Below are positions 42,401 to 50,485 of a DNA stretch of 64,000 nt, in pieces. The position numbers and the translations under genes were made by a program. The notes under the pieces are model-generated. The model worked only from the letters and a program-made list of their open reading frames with translations, ran no database searches and was not told the DNA's origin. Source of the stretch: Roseateles_C aquae (GTDB lineage: Bacteria > Pseudomonadota > Gammaproteobacteria > Burkholderiales > Burkholderiaceae_C); the NCBI RefSeq assembly GCF_032337115.1, contig NZ_JAVXZY010000003.1, positions 124,001 through 188,000 of the forward strand. Direction: 5' to 3'. How positions within the stretch are numbered: position 1 is the first letter of the stretch; each line of letters opens with the position of its first letter.

Positions 42401-44336
42401 AAGTTGTTGGGGAGCGGTTCATCCCCACGCACGTGGGGAACGCGGAAGCGCTGGAGGCTGGTCCGACTGAAGGGCCGGTTCATCCCCACGCACGTGGGGA
42501 ACGCATCAGTAGGTTTCCTCAAGTTCCCATGACACGCGGTTCATCCCCACGCACGTGGGGAACGCTCATCTGCTCGATGAAATCAGCGTCATCAAGGCGG
42601 TTCATCCCCACGCACGTGGGGAACGCTCGTTCCCGACTGGCCCCGGCATCACCATTGGCGGTTCATCCCCACGCACGTGGGGAACGCCAGTACCTGTCCG
42701 GTCTCGCACCGTTCACCGGCGGTTCATCCCCACGCACGTGGGGAACGCGTGGTATCCCCAGGTTTTTGGATCCATATGAACGGTTCATCCCCACGCACGT
42801 GGGGAACGCGGGTAGCCCTGCTGCTTGGCAAACTGGTATTCCGGTTCATCCCCACGCACGTGGGGAACGCCGCATCTTCCTTGTCCTGCTCAGGCGTCAG
42901 CGCGGTTCATCCCCACGCACGTGGGGAACGCATGCCAGGCATCTGCATGATGACAACCTGAGGCGGTTCATCCCCACGCACGTGGGGAACGCTTAGATCA
43001 AACCGCGACCGGCTTGCATCAGGGCGGTTCATCCCCACGCACGTGGGGAACGCACCAGTGCTTCTAGGTCAATCATTCCTTGCTCCGGTTCATCCCCACG
43101 CACGTGGGGAACGCGCCGGCCCCGAATTGGCGCGACGGCACGGTGTCGGTTCATCCCCACGCACGTGGGGAACGCCCACTCGGGCTTAACTTTGTTCAAA
43201 GGCTGGGCGGTTCATCCCCACGCACGTGGGGAACGCCCCTCGCGGGTAGTTGGCAGGGCAAGGCTCAGCGGTTCATCCCCACGCACGTGGGGAACGCCAG
43301 TTCGTGATGACCAAACCGTCGGCGGTCTGCGGTTCATCCCCACGCACGTGGGGAACGCCATGATTGACCCGCAGCGCTGGGCTAACAAGTTCGGTTCATC
43401 CCCACGCACGTGGGGAACGCCTCTCCACGCGCCGGGCCGTGGCCAAGTAGTGCGGTTCATCCCCACGCACGTGGGGAACGCTGCGCGAAAAGCTAATTCG
43501 TCGGCACCGCCGTCGGTTCATCCCCACGCACGTGGGGAACGCGTGATCCCTCACGCCGGCGACCTGGTCAAGTTCGGTTCATCCCCACGCACGTGGGGAA
43601 CGCCATTTCCCACGGCTGCAAGCGCACGCCGACCACGGTTCATCCCCACGCACGTGGGGAACGCCTGCACGTAGGTGCCAAAGATGATGAACCGGGCGGT
43701 TCATCCCCACGCACGTGGGGAACGCAGCACCAGCTGTTTCACATCGCCGCCAATGGCCGGTTCATCCCCACGCACGTGGGGAACGCAACTGGCAATGGCT
43801 GCGGCACTGTGCTGCACGCGGTTCATCCCCACGCACGTGGGGAACGCCTTCTCGATCTGTCAAAGGATCATCGCCATGGCGGTTCATCCCCACGCACGTG
43901 GGGAACGCTTTGCAGCGACGGCGCAGCTGTAGCGCTCTGCCGGTTCATCCCCACGCACGTGGGGAACGCTGGCAGCACCGCACCGGCGAGCCCCTTGGCC
44001 CCTGGTTCATCCCCACGCACGTGGGGAACGCTCGGCATCAGGTATCTGCGGAAACCTGACCGTCGGTTCATCCCCACGCACGTGGGGAACGCAAAAACCT
44101 GCTACCGCTGATCGCGGTGTTCGTCGGTTCATCCCCACGCACGTGGGGAACGCACATAGCCAGCCGGCACATTCTGATCGTTAGTCGGTTCATCCCCACG
44201 CACGTGGGGAACGCGTTTCGCGCTCGGAATGCGCACCGCTGAGCGACGGTTCATCCCCACGCACGTGGGGAACGCATCTGAATGACCATCTTTGCGGTGG
44301 CAAATTTCGGTTCATCCCCACGCACGTGGGGAACGC
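39485..44336 (-). CRISPR. Type I-E CRISPR array, 80 repeats and 79 spacers
   Basis: The 29-bp repeat occurs 80 times from 39485 to 44336. 75 spacers are 32 nt, and four are 33 nt (after the repeats starting 39668, 41133, 43330 and 43941). The majority repeat begins CGGTTCATCC on the plus strand and ends GTGGGGAACGC, the reverse of the classic I-E repeat, so transcription runs on the minus strand, from the leader beside cas2. In the RNA, CCCCAC and GTGGGG form a 6-bp stem with a GUGC loop, and Cas6e cleavage would leave the 8-nt handle AUGAACCG. Repeats are nearly invariant. Exceptions: the first two (39485 and 39546) carry T11 and C20, with T1 also in the second; those starting 39974 (T11), 40462 (A20) and 44003 (T1) each have one change. 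Spacer targets cannot be read from this window. Confidence 0.98.
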
Positions 44337-44419
44337 ACCAACTCTATCTCGTTAATTTGAAAGGCTTTTTTTCGATCGGAAGAAGCTACCGATCAAAAAA
44401 GCCAAACTGCTGCGGCTTG
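44337..44419 (-). promoter_or_regulatory. CRISPR leader with long hairpin
   Basis: An 83-bp AT-rich stretch between the cas2 stop (44420) and the first-transcribed repeat. It contains an imperfect inverted repeat at 44363-44403: arms GGCTTTTTTTCGATCGG (44363-44379) and CCGATCAAAAAAGCC (44389-44403) around a 9-nt loop. In the minus-strand direction the stem is followed by TTTCAAATTAACGAGATAGAGTT, the region where a leader promoter or the integration anchor would sit. It could act as a terminator of the cas operon or as the DNA-bending/anchor site used in spacer acquisition. Confidence 0.75.
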
Positions 44420-44719
44420 TTAAAGAACGTCGTCCTGCCCTCGTGATGGCAAGAACTGCACCAGTTGTACGCCGTCAAAGTCTGCTGGCAAGCGGCGATT
44501 CATACCGGCTGTGAGGAACTCATACCCGGCCTCTGCCTTGCTCCGCCAGATGAGCACCGCGTTGCCCTCGTCCAGCCCATCTTCTACCTGCGCCCAAATC
44601 TGTTCGCGGACGCGCCGGCCGTAGTTGCCGACATAAACGCCGGCGCGCACTTCCAGCAGCCAGATGGCCAGACGGCCGCGCAGCCGTGGCGGGGCATTTT
44701 CAAGCACGATGACCAGCAT
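44420..44719 (-). CDS. cas2: CRISPR-associated endonuclease Cas2e
   Basis: A 99-residue protein of the I-E-specific CasD-like Cas2 group. MLVIVLENAPPRLRGRLAIWLLEVRAGVYVG matches E. coli Cas2 nearly word for word (PPRLRGRLAIWLLEVRAGVYVG), and NRRLPADFDGVQLVQFLP matches its end. With Cas1 it forms the spacer-acquisition complex. Start ATG 44719 lies inside cas1, giving a 20-bp overlap; a longer frame from 44761 lacks family similarity. It is the last gene of the cas operon, directly before the leader. Confidence 0.95.
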   Translation of the reverse strand: MLVIVLENAPPRLRGRLAIWLLEVRAGVYVGNYGRRVREQIWAQVEDGLDEGNAVLIWRSKAEAGYEFLTAGMNRRLPADFDGVQLVQFLPSRGQDDVL

Positions 44720-45614
44720 CGCCCAGGCTCGTCGGGTTGGGGAGTGCAGGGCCGACGGCATCTGCGGGCGCTTCGGGGCGCGGGATCTCGCCAGCAGCCA
44801 AGATGTCTTCGATGTCGGGGATGATGCGGTCTAGCAGGCGGGTTTGCCGGAACATGTCACGGCAGGCGAGGCGGACGGCGCGCTCAGGATTGCCGGGCGG
44901 ATTTGAGGCGGCGATCTTGAAGGCGACCGGCACCACCGTCTCGAACTTGTAGACATCGGCAATGTCATACACGAAGGAGAGTGGCTTGCCGGTATGGATG
45001 AAGCCCACCGCCGGCGCATAACCAGCCGCCAGCACGGCCGCTTCAGTCACCCCGTAGAGACACGACGTTGCGGACGACAGGCAGCGGTTGGCGATGTCGG
45101 CAGACTCCCAATCCTGCGCGTCATAGTCTCGTGCCTTCCACTCAACGCCGTATTGGCGGGCCAGCAGCTGATAGCTGCGCCGCACGCGCGCGCCTTCGAT
45201 GCCGCGCAATTGCTCCACGCTGCGCCGCGCCGGAGGTTCTTCACCGAAGCGCAGCGCGTACATTTTTCGTACGACCTTGAGCCGCAGATTTTCGTCCAAC
45301 GCCAGTTGAGCCTGGTAGAGCAGACGGTCAGAGCGCGCACCACCAGGCTGGCCGGACGCGTACAGGCGCACGCCCGCCTCCCCCACCCAAACCAGCAAGG
45401 TGCCTACGCGGGCTGCCAGCGCTGCAGCGCGATGCGAAAGCCGTGTGCCCGGCTCCAGCATGATGCAGGCTACCCCGCCGACCGGGATCTGCGTGCGTAT
45501 GCCGGTGGCGTCTACCACCACGAAAGCACCATCGATGACGTCGATCTCGCCGCGCTCGATGAAGAGCACGGAGATGCGCTCCTTCATCGGCAACGGTTTG
45601 AGGGGCGGCAGCAT
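44700..45614 (-). CDS. cas1: CRISPR-associated integrase Cas1e
   Basis: A 304-residue integrase that inserts new spacers at the leader end of the array. The start LPPLKPLPMKERISVLFIERGEIDVIDGAFVV fits the I-E Cas1 N-terminus. Metal-binding residues expected for the active site are all present: Glu140 (GIEGARVR), His207 (GFIHTGKP) and Asp220 (YDIADVYK), equivalent to E141, H208 and D221 in E. coli. ATG 45614 was preferred to an upstream TTG. The overlap with cas2 suggests coupled translation. Confidence 0.97.
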   Translation of the reverse strand: MLPPLKPLPMKERISVLFIERGEIDVIDGAFVVVDATGIRTQIPVGGVACIMLEPGTRLSHRAAALAARVGTLLVWVGEAGVRLYASGQPGGARSDRLLYQAQLALDENLRLKVVRKMYALRFGEEPPARRSVEQLRGIEGARVRRSYQLLARQYGVEWKARDYDAQDWESADIANRCLSSATSCLYGVTEAAVLAAGYAPAVGFIHTGKPLSFVYDIADVYKFETVVPVAFKIAASNPPGNPERAVRLACRDMFRQTRLLDRIIPDIEDILAAGEIPRPEAPADAVGPALPNPTSLGDAGHRA

Positions 45615-45700
45615 GGCACTCAAGGCGCTTGTTCTCCGGCACCAATGCTTGGGCCGCTAAGTGCCAAGGGCCCACTCTCTGAACTTCGGCGCCCCATCGA

Positions 45701-46402
45701 TCAGCCCAAGCGCCGAATCAGGAGCAAGCCGCAGCCGAAGGCCTTGGCGCTGCCGATGCCGGTGCGCAGCGCCTGGCCGAACGCTGGTGCATCCGTGACT
45801 CTCAGGATGCCCGAGATGTCCACCGTGCTGAATCCAAGGCTGTCGTCTGCTCGCTCGCGATGTTGTTGGTAGGCCTCCACCTGTACCGAATCGCGCTGCA
45901 GCTCGAAGCCCAACGCCGAGCCGCGTCGCTCCAGCCAATGGCTGCAGGCTTCCTGCACCAGCGCTTGTTGATCCGGGCGATCCGCTGTGGTCCATTCAGA
46001 CCAGTGCTGCAAGCCCCGCTCTGTGAGCAGGCGCTTCTTGGCTTCCATCACCACATCGTGGCGCTTGGACTTGCCGTCGCGTCCATGTCGCACCGTGGGG
46101 TTGGCTCGCAGCTCGAAGCTGAAGACATCGCCAGCATGCACATCCGGGGCGTACTCGCGGGTCTGCACATGCCAAGCGCCGCCCAGGGCTTCGGGCGGTC
46201 GCGCTGATACGGCATAGAAACGTGGCAAGCCCGCAGCATCATGGCGGCGGAAGAGAAAGTCTCGCCTGGTTCCGGTGGGAGCGGCGAACCAGCGCCAGAG
46301 CCACTGGTGGTCGGCATACGGGCCCTGCAAGCGCTGTTGCAAGGCCTCGTGAACGCGCCCTTCAGCGGGCGTGATCAGGCTGAAGTACATCGCTTGCATC
46401 AA
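45701..46402 (-). CDS. cas6e: CRISPR RNA-processing endoribonuclease Cas6e (CasE/Cse3)
   Basis: A 233-residue protein that cleaves the repeat hairpin to release crRNAs and stays bound to the 3' stem in Cascade. YADHQWLWRWF holds the candidate catalytic His (His32, like H20 in E. coli CasE). The block RRDFLFRR follows, and the Gly-rich ending GIGSAKAFGCGLLLIRR matches GIGPAKSMGCGLL of E. coli. The start codon overlaps the cas5e stop by ATGA (46399-46402); an internal ATG (46390) is an alternative. Confidence 0.95.
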   Translation of the reverse strand: MMQAMYFSLITPAEGRVHEALQQRLQGPYADHQWLWRWFAAPTGTRRDFLFRRHDAAGLPRFYAVSARPPEALGGAWHVQTREYAPDVHAGDVFSFELRANPTVRHGRDGKSKRHDVVMEAKKRLLTERGLQHWSEWTTADRPDQQALVQEACSHWLERRGSALGFELQRDSVQVEAYQQHRERADDSLGFSTVDISGILRVTDAPAFGQALRTGIGSAKAFGCGLLLIRRLG

Positions 46403-47169
46403 GGCTCCTCCGTCGCGATCAGGGCGATACGTTCCTCGCGGTCGCCGAATTGCCAGCCTTGGCGGCGTATCAACCGGTCTTTGCGCTGGGTGCTGAGATC
46501 CATAGGCGCGCCGGCTTCGATGTGTGCGTCAAAGGCAAGGCTGTGCAGCGCCGGTAGGGGCTCCAGCGGTAGGCTACCGCCTTGGTCGGCGGCAGCCAGG
46601 CGCGCCGCCTCGTAGCGCTCTGCATAGACACTGAAGGCGTCGCGCGCTGATTCGGCCGCCAGCACCTGCGGCCAAAGCGGGGCGGCTGGCGCGCAACTCT
46701 TACGGCCCAGATAGAGGGTGAACTGCGGTGCGCGCAATGCACTGGCAAGCTGCGGCAAGCTGTAGCGTGCTGGCCGGCCCTCGCGCGCCTGCAGCGCGAC
46801 CAGCTGCGCCGCGTTCTGGCGGTAGTCGCGGGTCGAAAGAATGGTGCTCAGCTCGCGCTTGGGCACAGCCATTTCTTGGCGGCGAGTCGCCTGCGGGCGG
46901 CCCTTGAGTGCAGGGCGGGGAGGCACTTGCGCTGTGTGATAGTCGCGCAGCAGGCTGCCGGTGCTGAGCAGGCCGACGCAGTAGCCGAAGCCGTCGCGCA
47001 GGTCCGCATGTGCCGCCTCGTCGCTGCGCTCAAGCCCCAACGCAGCGCCCAACAAGCCAATCAGCGCAGACTGCCCCGGGTGCGTGGCGCTGCCGCGAAA
47101 CTCACCCACTGCGGGCTCGCCCCAGGACGAAAGCGGCGCCTGTAGTTGGAACACGAGATAGTCGTGCAT
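46399..47169 (-). CDS. cas5e: Cascade subunit Cas5e (CasD)
   Basis: A 256-residue Cascade subunit that caps the 5' end of crRNA. MHDYLVFQLQAPLSSWGEPAVGEFRGSATHPGQSALIGLLGAALGLE matches E. coli CasD (SYLILRLAGPMQAWGQP...GLLGLLGACLG). ATG 47169 was chosen because it gives the matching N-terminus and has GGAG 8 bp upstream; a GTG at 47178 overlapping the cas7e stop (GTGA) is possible. It lies between cas7e and cas6e, and overlaps cas6e by 4 bp. Confidence 0.95.
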   Translation of the reverse strand: MHDYLVFQLQAPLSSWGEPAVGEFRGSATHPGQSALIGLLGAALGLERSDEAAHADLRDGFGYCVGLLSTGSLLRDYHTAQVPPRPALKGRPQATRRQEMAVPKRELSTILSTRDYRQNAAQLVALQAREGRPARYSLPQLASALRAPQFTLYLGRKSCAPAAPLWPQVLAAESARDAFSVYAERYEAARLAAADQGGSLPLEPLPALHSLAFDAHIEAGAPMDLSTQRKDRLIRRQGWQFGDREERIALIATEEP

Positions 47170-47174
47170 GGTGC

Positions 47175-48236
47175 TCACTCCGCCACAAAGGCCACCAGCC
47201 CAGCCAGCGTGCCCTGGGCGCTGTCGACATCCAGCTCGTAGCGGCTGTCGGCGCAGGCGCCATAAACGGCGTCAAAGTTGTCGCGTCGAGTGTTCAGTGC
47301 GGCGACTGCCTTCTCAAAAATGTCTTGCCCGTCGAAGGGCTTGATAGGTTTCAAGAAGGCTTGTGCCAACGTGCGAGGTTGCTGGCTGCCCTTCTCTGCC
47401 AAGACATGCCCGGCATAGGCACGAGAGGCAAAGCTGTTTTGCATGCCGGTGGGCGACACCTTGGTTACGGCGTGCACCAGTGCTTCCAAGGCTTTGGCTG
47501 CGAGCGCTGCGTCGCCGCTCAGATTCTTCAACAGCAGCTCACGGTCGATGCAGATGTAGAGGTAGAACAGCCCGGCGCCGTAGCCTCGCTCGCCGATGTG
47601 AGCGGCGCCCGTGTCTTCGCGCCTGTTCAGGTCATCGACAGCGCTGAAGTAGTCATCCTCCACAGCGGCGCGATGCACGGTAATGGCGTGCGCCACTTGC
47701 ACCGCTGCCTCTACGTTGAACTCAGCAGAGTCTGCCAACATGCGGCCAAACATCGCGATGTCAACGGCATGCCGCGGCTGGCTCAGTAGTTTCAGCTCAG
47801 CTTCGGTGGGCGCATCCTTGCGGGCAACCAGCGTGGCGACCAGCGCCTGGATGGCGGCTTCCTCCTCGGGGCTGAAATGGGCCAGCTGTTCAATTTCCAG
47901 GTCGGCGTCATTCTCGGTCTTCTTGTCTGACTTCAGCTTGCCGAACTGCTTGGCGATCTCCTTGGCCCATTCGCGCGCAGTCTTGTCGGGAATGCCGCCT
48001 TCCTTCAACGCTGCAAACACTTGCTTGCCCTTCAGCTTGGTGCGCGTACCTAGATGTCCGCCCAGCGTCGATTCAAACGTCTCTGAGCACCGCCAGGCGC
48101 GCTTCAGGCTTTGCGAAGAGATGCGCAGGCGGTTGGCATCGCCGACGAGCGCGGTCTTGGGGCGGCCCGTGTCGTCACGGTTGAGGTTGGAGGGTGGGTA
48201 GCTGGTCAGCAAATGCAGTTGAACGAAGCGGCTCAT
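47175..48236 (-). CDS. cas7e: Cascade backbone subunit Cas7e (CasC)
   Basis: A 353-residue subunit that oligomerises along the crRNA. MSRFVQLHLLTSYPPSNLNRDDTGRPKTALVGDANRLRISSQSLKRAWR is the I-E Cas7 start (E. coli [30 protein letters not shown]...R.RISSQSLKRA). Later blocks include DAPTEAELKLLSQPRHAVDIAMFGRM and GYGAGLFYLYICIDRELLLKNL. ATG 48236 has AGAGAGGA 8 bp upstream; the upstream frame is non-coding. 71 bp separate it from cse2, enough for a minor internal promoter. Confidence 0.96.
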   Translation of the reverse strand: MSRFVQLHLLTSYPPSNLNRDDTGRPKTALVGDANRLRISSQSLKRAWRCSETFESTLGGHLGTRTKLKGKQVFAALKEGGIPDKTAREWAKEIAKQFGKLKSDKKTENDADLEIEQLAHFSPEEEAAIQALVATLVARKDAPTEAELKLLSQPRHAVDIAMFGRMLADSAEFNVEAAVQVAHAITVHRAAVEDDYFSAVDDLNRREDTGAAHIGERGYGAGLFYLYICIDRELLLKNLSGDAALAAKALEALVHAVTKVSPTGMQNSFASRAYAGHVLAEKGSQQPRTLAQAFLKPIKPFDGQDIFEKAVAALNTRRDNFDAVYGACADSRYELDVDSAQGTLAGLVAFVAE

Positions 48237-48307
48237 TGACAGGATCCTCTCTGAATGTGTTGGGTGAGGTGGTTGCTTGCTTGCTGTGAAGGGGTGATGG
48301 CTAACAG

Positions 48308-48838
48308 TCAGGCCGCTTTCGGCCAGGCATAGGCATAGGCCCACTGCTTCTTGATGTGCTCGCCCCAGCCGAACACGTCGTTGGCCAGCGCGGCGGGGCT
48401 CAGCTGCTTGTCGATCAGTGGCATGACGCGGCGCAGGCCGCTGAATAGCGCCGCTACATCCGGTGCATCCAGCAGCCTGGCGAAGCGCAACTCGCTGACA
48501 GCGTTGCGGTCACTGCCCTTGTCACGCTGGCTCATCGCCTCGGGCAGGTTCAGGCGGCTCTCGGTCTTGATATGTACGGCCAAGCCGGCGATGGCAGCCA
48601 GCCGCTCCAGTTGCCACGGCTTCCACGGGGCGCCTTCATGAGCCTCGGCCAGCTGGCGATAGAAACGTTGATAGGCGGGCGTGAGCACGACTGCGCCAAG
48701 GTCATGTGCACGGCGCAGTTCGGCACGCTCGGCCCGCGCGGTGCCGCTGGCCTTCTCACTCGTGATGGCGTGCCACCAGCTCAAGTAGGCATTCATCACC
48801 GGCGGTGCCAGCGCGTAGTCAGGGTGCTGAGATGACAT
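48308..48838 (-). CDS. cse2: Cascade small subunit Cse2 (CasB)
   Basis: A 176-residue helical subunit present as a dimer in I-E Cascade. VMNAYLSWWHAITSEKASGTARAERAELRRAH matches the family N-terminus (WW..L....G.RA.LRR), and SELRFARLLDAPDVAALFSGLRRVMPLI is the conserved C-terminal part. Length and position (between cas8e and cas7e) are standard. No in-frame alternative start is better. Confidence 0.95.
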   Translation of the reverse strand: MSSQHPDYALAPPVMNAYLSWWHAITSEKASGTARAERAELRRAHDLGAVVLTPAYQRFYRQLAEAHEGAPWKPWQLERLAAIAGLAVHIKTESRLNLPEAMSQRDKGSDRNAVSELRFARLLDAPDVAALFSGLRRVMPLIDKQLSPAALANDVFGWGEHIKKQWAYAYAWPKAA

Positions 48839-48868
48839 GGGTTCATCCTCCTTGGTGGTTGGGCAGGC

Positions 48869-50485
48869 TCACGCCGTTGGGGCCGTGGCCTTGGTGGACT
48901 GCGGCAGGCCAAGAGCCTGGCGCAGCTTGGGGCCATCGAGGCTGTGGGAGAGCTGCTTATGCGCGGCGGCGATGCGGGCCGGGTTCTGCCGGCTGATGGG
49001 GCTGCTGCCCACCAACTCGGCATCAAAGAGGCGAAGCGCTGCAGCGCGTAGCTGCCGGCGCCAGCTTTCTGCGGCGGCGAGGGGATCGCCGGCTGAGCCT
49101 TCGCGCAGATCCTGGATTCGCGCTCTCAAAAGGCCGTAGAAATTGGGCTCGGTGCGGCTCCAGAAGGCAGCGTCGATGAAGCCGAAGTCACCGCGTGCAT
49201 CGCTGCTGAACCACGCATCCTTGACTGCAGCGCGGAGGTAGCTGGCAACCAATTCGGCCCCTCTGAGCCAGGCACCCACCTCCTCGCGCAAGGCCTTTTG
49301 CTCGGGCGGGCCGCAGTCGCCCAAACCATAGAGCGGCACGGTGGCGTCGTACCAGCAGCGCGCCTTGGCGTTGTCCATGTCATAGCCAAAGGCCCACAGG
49401 CGTAGGGCAATGCCGGTCTTTTGCTCGACGCGTGGCTGTAGCAAGAAATGCGACACCACCGAGGCGGCCTGCACTTTGCGTTTGTCGTTGTCCATGCCCA
49501 GCACCCAGGCCAACCAGTGGCGGTAGCCAAGACCATCGGGCTGCGGGTGTAGTGGCAAGAGGCCGTCCTTGCCGGCGTAGTAGGGCGACAGCGGGTGCAG
49601 CCAGGCGCCCTTGTAGTTGAACCCATAGTTGCGGGTCACATACTGCCGAATGAGCCGCTCTGAGGGTCTGTGGCAGAGGTCGCAAGCGCCTGCGTTCACC
49701 GCGTCAAAGTCCAGGCGGATGCGCCGTGGCATGGCCCAGAACATATGCGCGGGGTGGACTTGCAGTGGCGTGGTGTCTCCCTGTTCCTTCTGGATCGCCG
49801 ACTGTGCTGCCAACCAAGGGAAGGTGTGGTATGGCGCCTCCATGCCGGGCTCCACGCCATCCGCCAGAAAGGCGCCTTGGGCGCGAACGTTCAGCCAGAG
49901 TGTTTGCCATAGCGGTGCCGGCGCGGCGGGCGTGCCAGTGGCAATCAGTAGGGTGGTCAGCGGGCCGCCACCGCGCAGGCCTGTGCGGTAGCCGACGCCA
50001 CCCGCCGGCGCATTGGATTGCAAGGTGAACAAGGCCAAGCTCGCGCAGTGGGGGCACAGCCCCCGCACCTGCCCACGTTTGACGAAGTGATCGCCGTTGT
50101 TCTTGATGGTGTTTTCACCCGGCGTCTCGATCAGCAGCGCAGCAATGCCGTTGGGCTCTGCATCGCTGGCCCGCAGCTCAAAGTCCTGCATGAAGCGCGC
50201 GCCATCGCCGTCGAATTCAAACGCTGCACGATGCGGCGCAAACCACTGAGCCAGTGTCGCCGCGTCTGGCGGGGCTTTCAGCAAGGCGCGCCACTCGCTG
50301 TCGCTGGCAGCCAGCGTGCAGGTTTGCAGCAAGCCAATCGCGAACTGCGCCAGGGCGCCATTGAAGTCGGCACGGCAGGCGTCGAAGGCGGCGATGCCTG
50401 GGTCCGAGAGTCGATCGGGGCTGATCCAGTGTTGGCTGCCGTCGTGCATTCGCACAGGCAGCCAGTTTTCATCAAGCAGGTTCAT
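48869..50485 (-). CDS. cse1: Cascade large subunit Cse1 (Cas8e, CasA)
   Basis: A 538-residue subunit that reads the PAM and recruits Cas3. MNLLDENWLPVRMHDG matches the family start. The L1-loop region HFVKRGQVRGLCPHCASLALF contains CPHC (C144, C147), and CDLC (C268, C271) follows, making a zinc site seen in many Cas8e proteins. GPLTTLLI and SVVSHFLLQPRVEQKTGIALRLWAFGYDMDNAKARCWYDATVP are typical. ATG overlaps the cas3 stop by ATGA (50482-50485). Length is close to E. coli CasA (502). Confidence 0.95.
   Translation of the reverse strand: MNLLDENWLPVRMHDGSQHWISPDRLSDPGIAAFDACRADFNGALAQFAIGLLQTCTLAASDSEWRALLKAPPDAATLAQWFAPHRAAFEFDGDGARFMQDFELRASDAEPNGIAALLIETPGENTIKNNGDHFVKRGQVRGLCPHCASLALFTLQSNAPAGGVGYRTGLRGGGPLTTLLIATGTPAAPAPLWQTLWLNVRAQGAFLADGVEPGMEAPYHTFPWLAAQSAIQKEQGDTTPLQVHPAHMFWAMPRRIRLDFDAVNAGACDLCHRPSERLIRQYVTRNYGFNYKGAWLHPLSPYYAGKDGLLPLHPQPDGLGYRHWLAWVLGMDNDKRKVQAASVVSHFLLQPRVEQKTGIALRLWAFGYDMDNAKARCWYDATVPLYGLGDCGPPEQKALREEVGAWLRGAELVASYLRAAVKDAWFSSDARGDFGFIDAAFWSRTEPNFYGLLRARIQDLREGSAGDPLAAAESWRRQLRAAALRLFDAELVGSSPISRQNPARIAAAHKQLSHSLDGPKLRQALGLPQSTKATAPTA

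Noticed and set aside
39600..44090. Long proline-rich open frames over the CRISPR array
   Set aside because: A repeat unit of 61 bp steps the frame by one per unit, so any frame is open for long stretches and shows SSPRTWG, FIPTHVGN and HPHARGE in turn. These are translations of the repeat, not genes.
48836..48850. Stray repeat-like GTTCATCC at the cse2 start
   Set aside because: Only 8 bases match the CRISPR repeat and no further similarity extends either way; it is a chance match.
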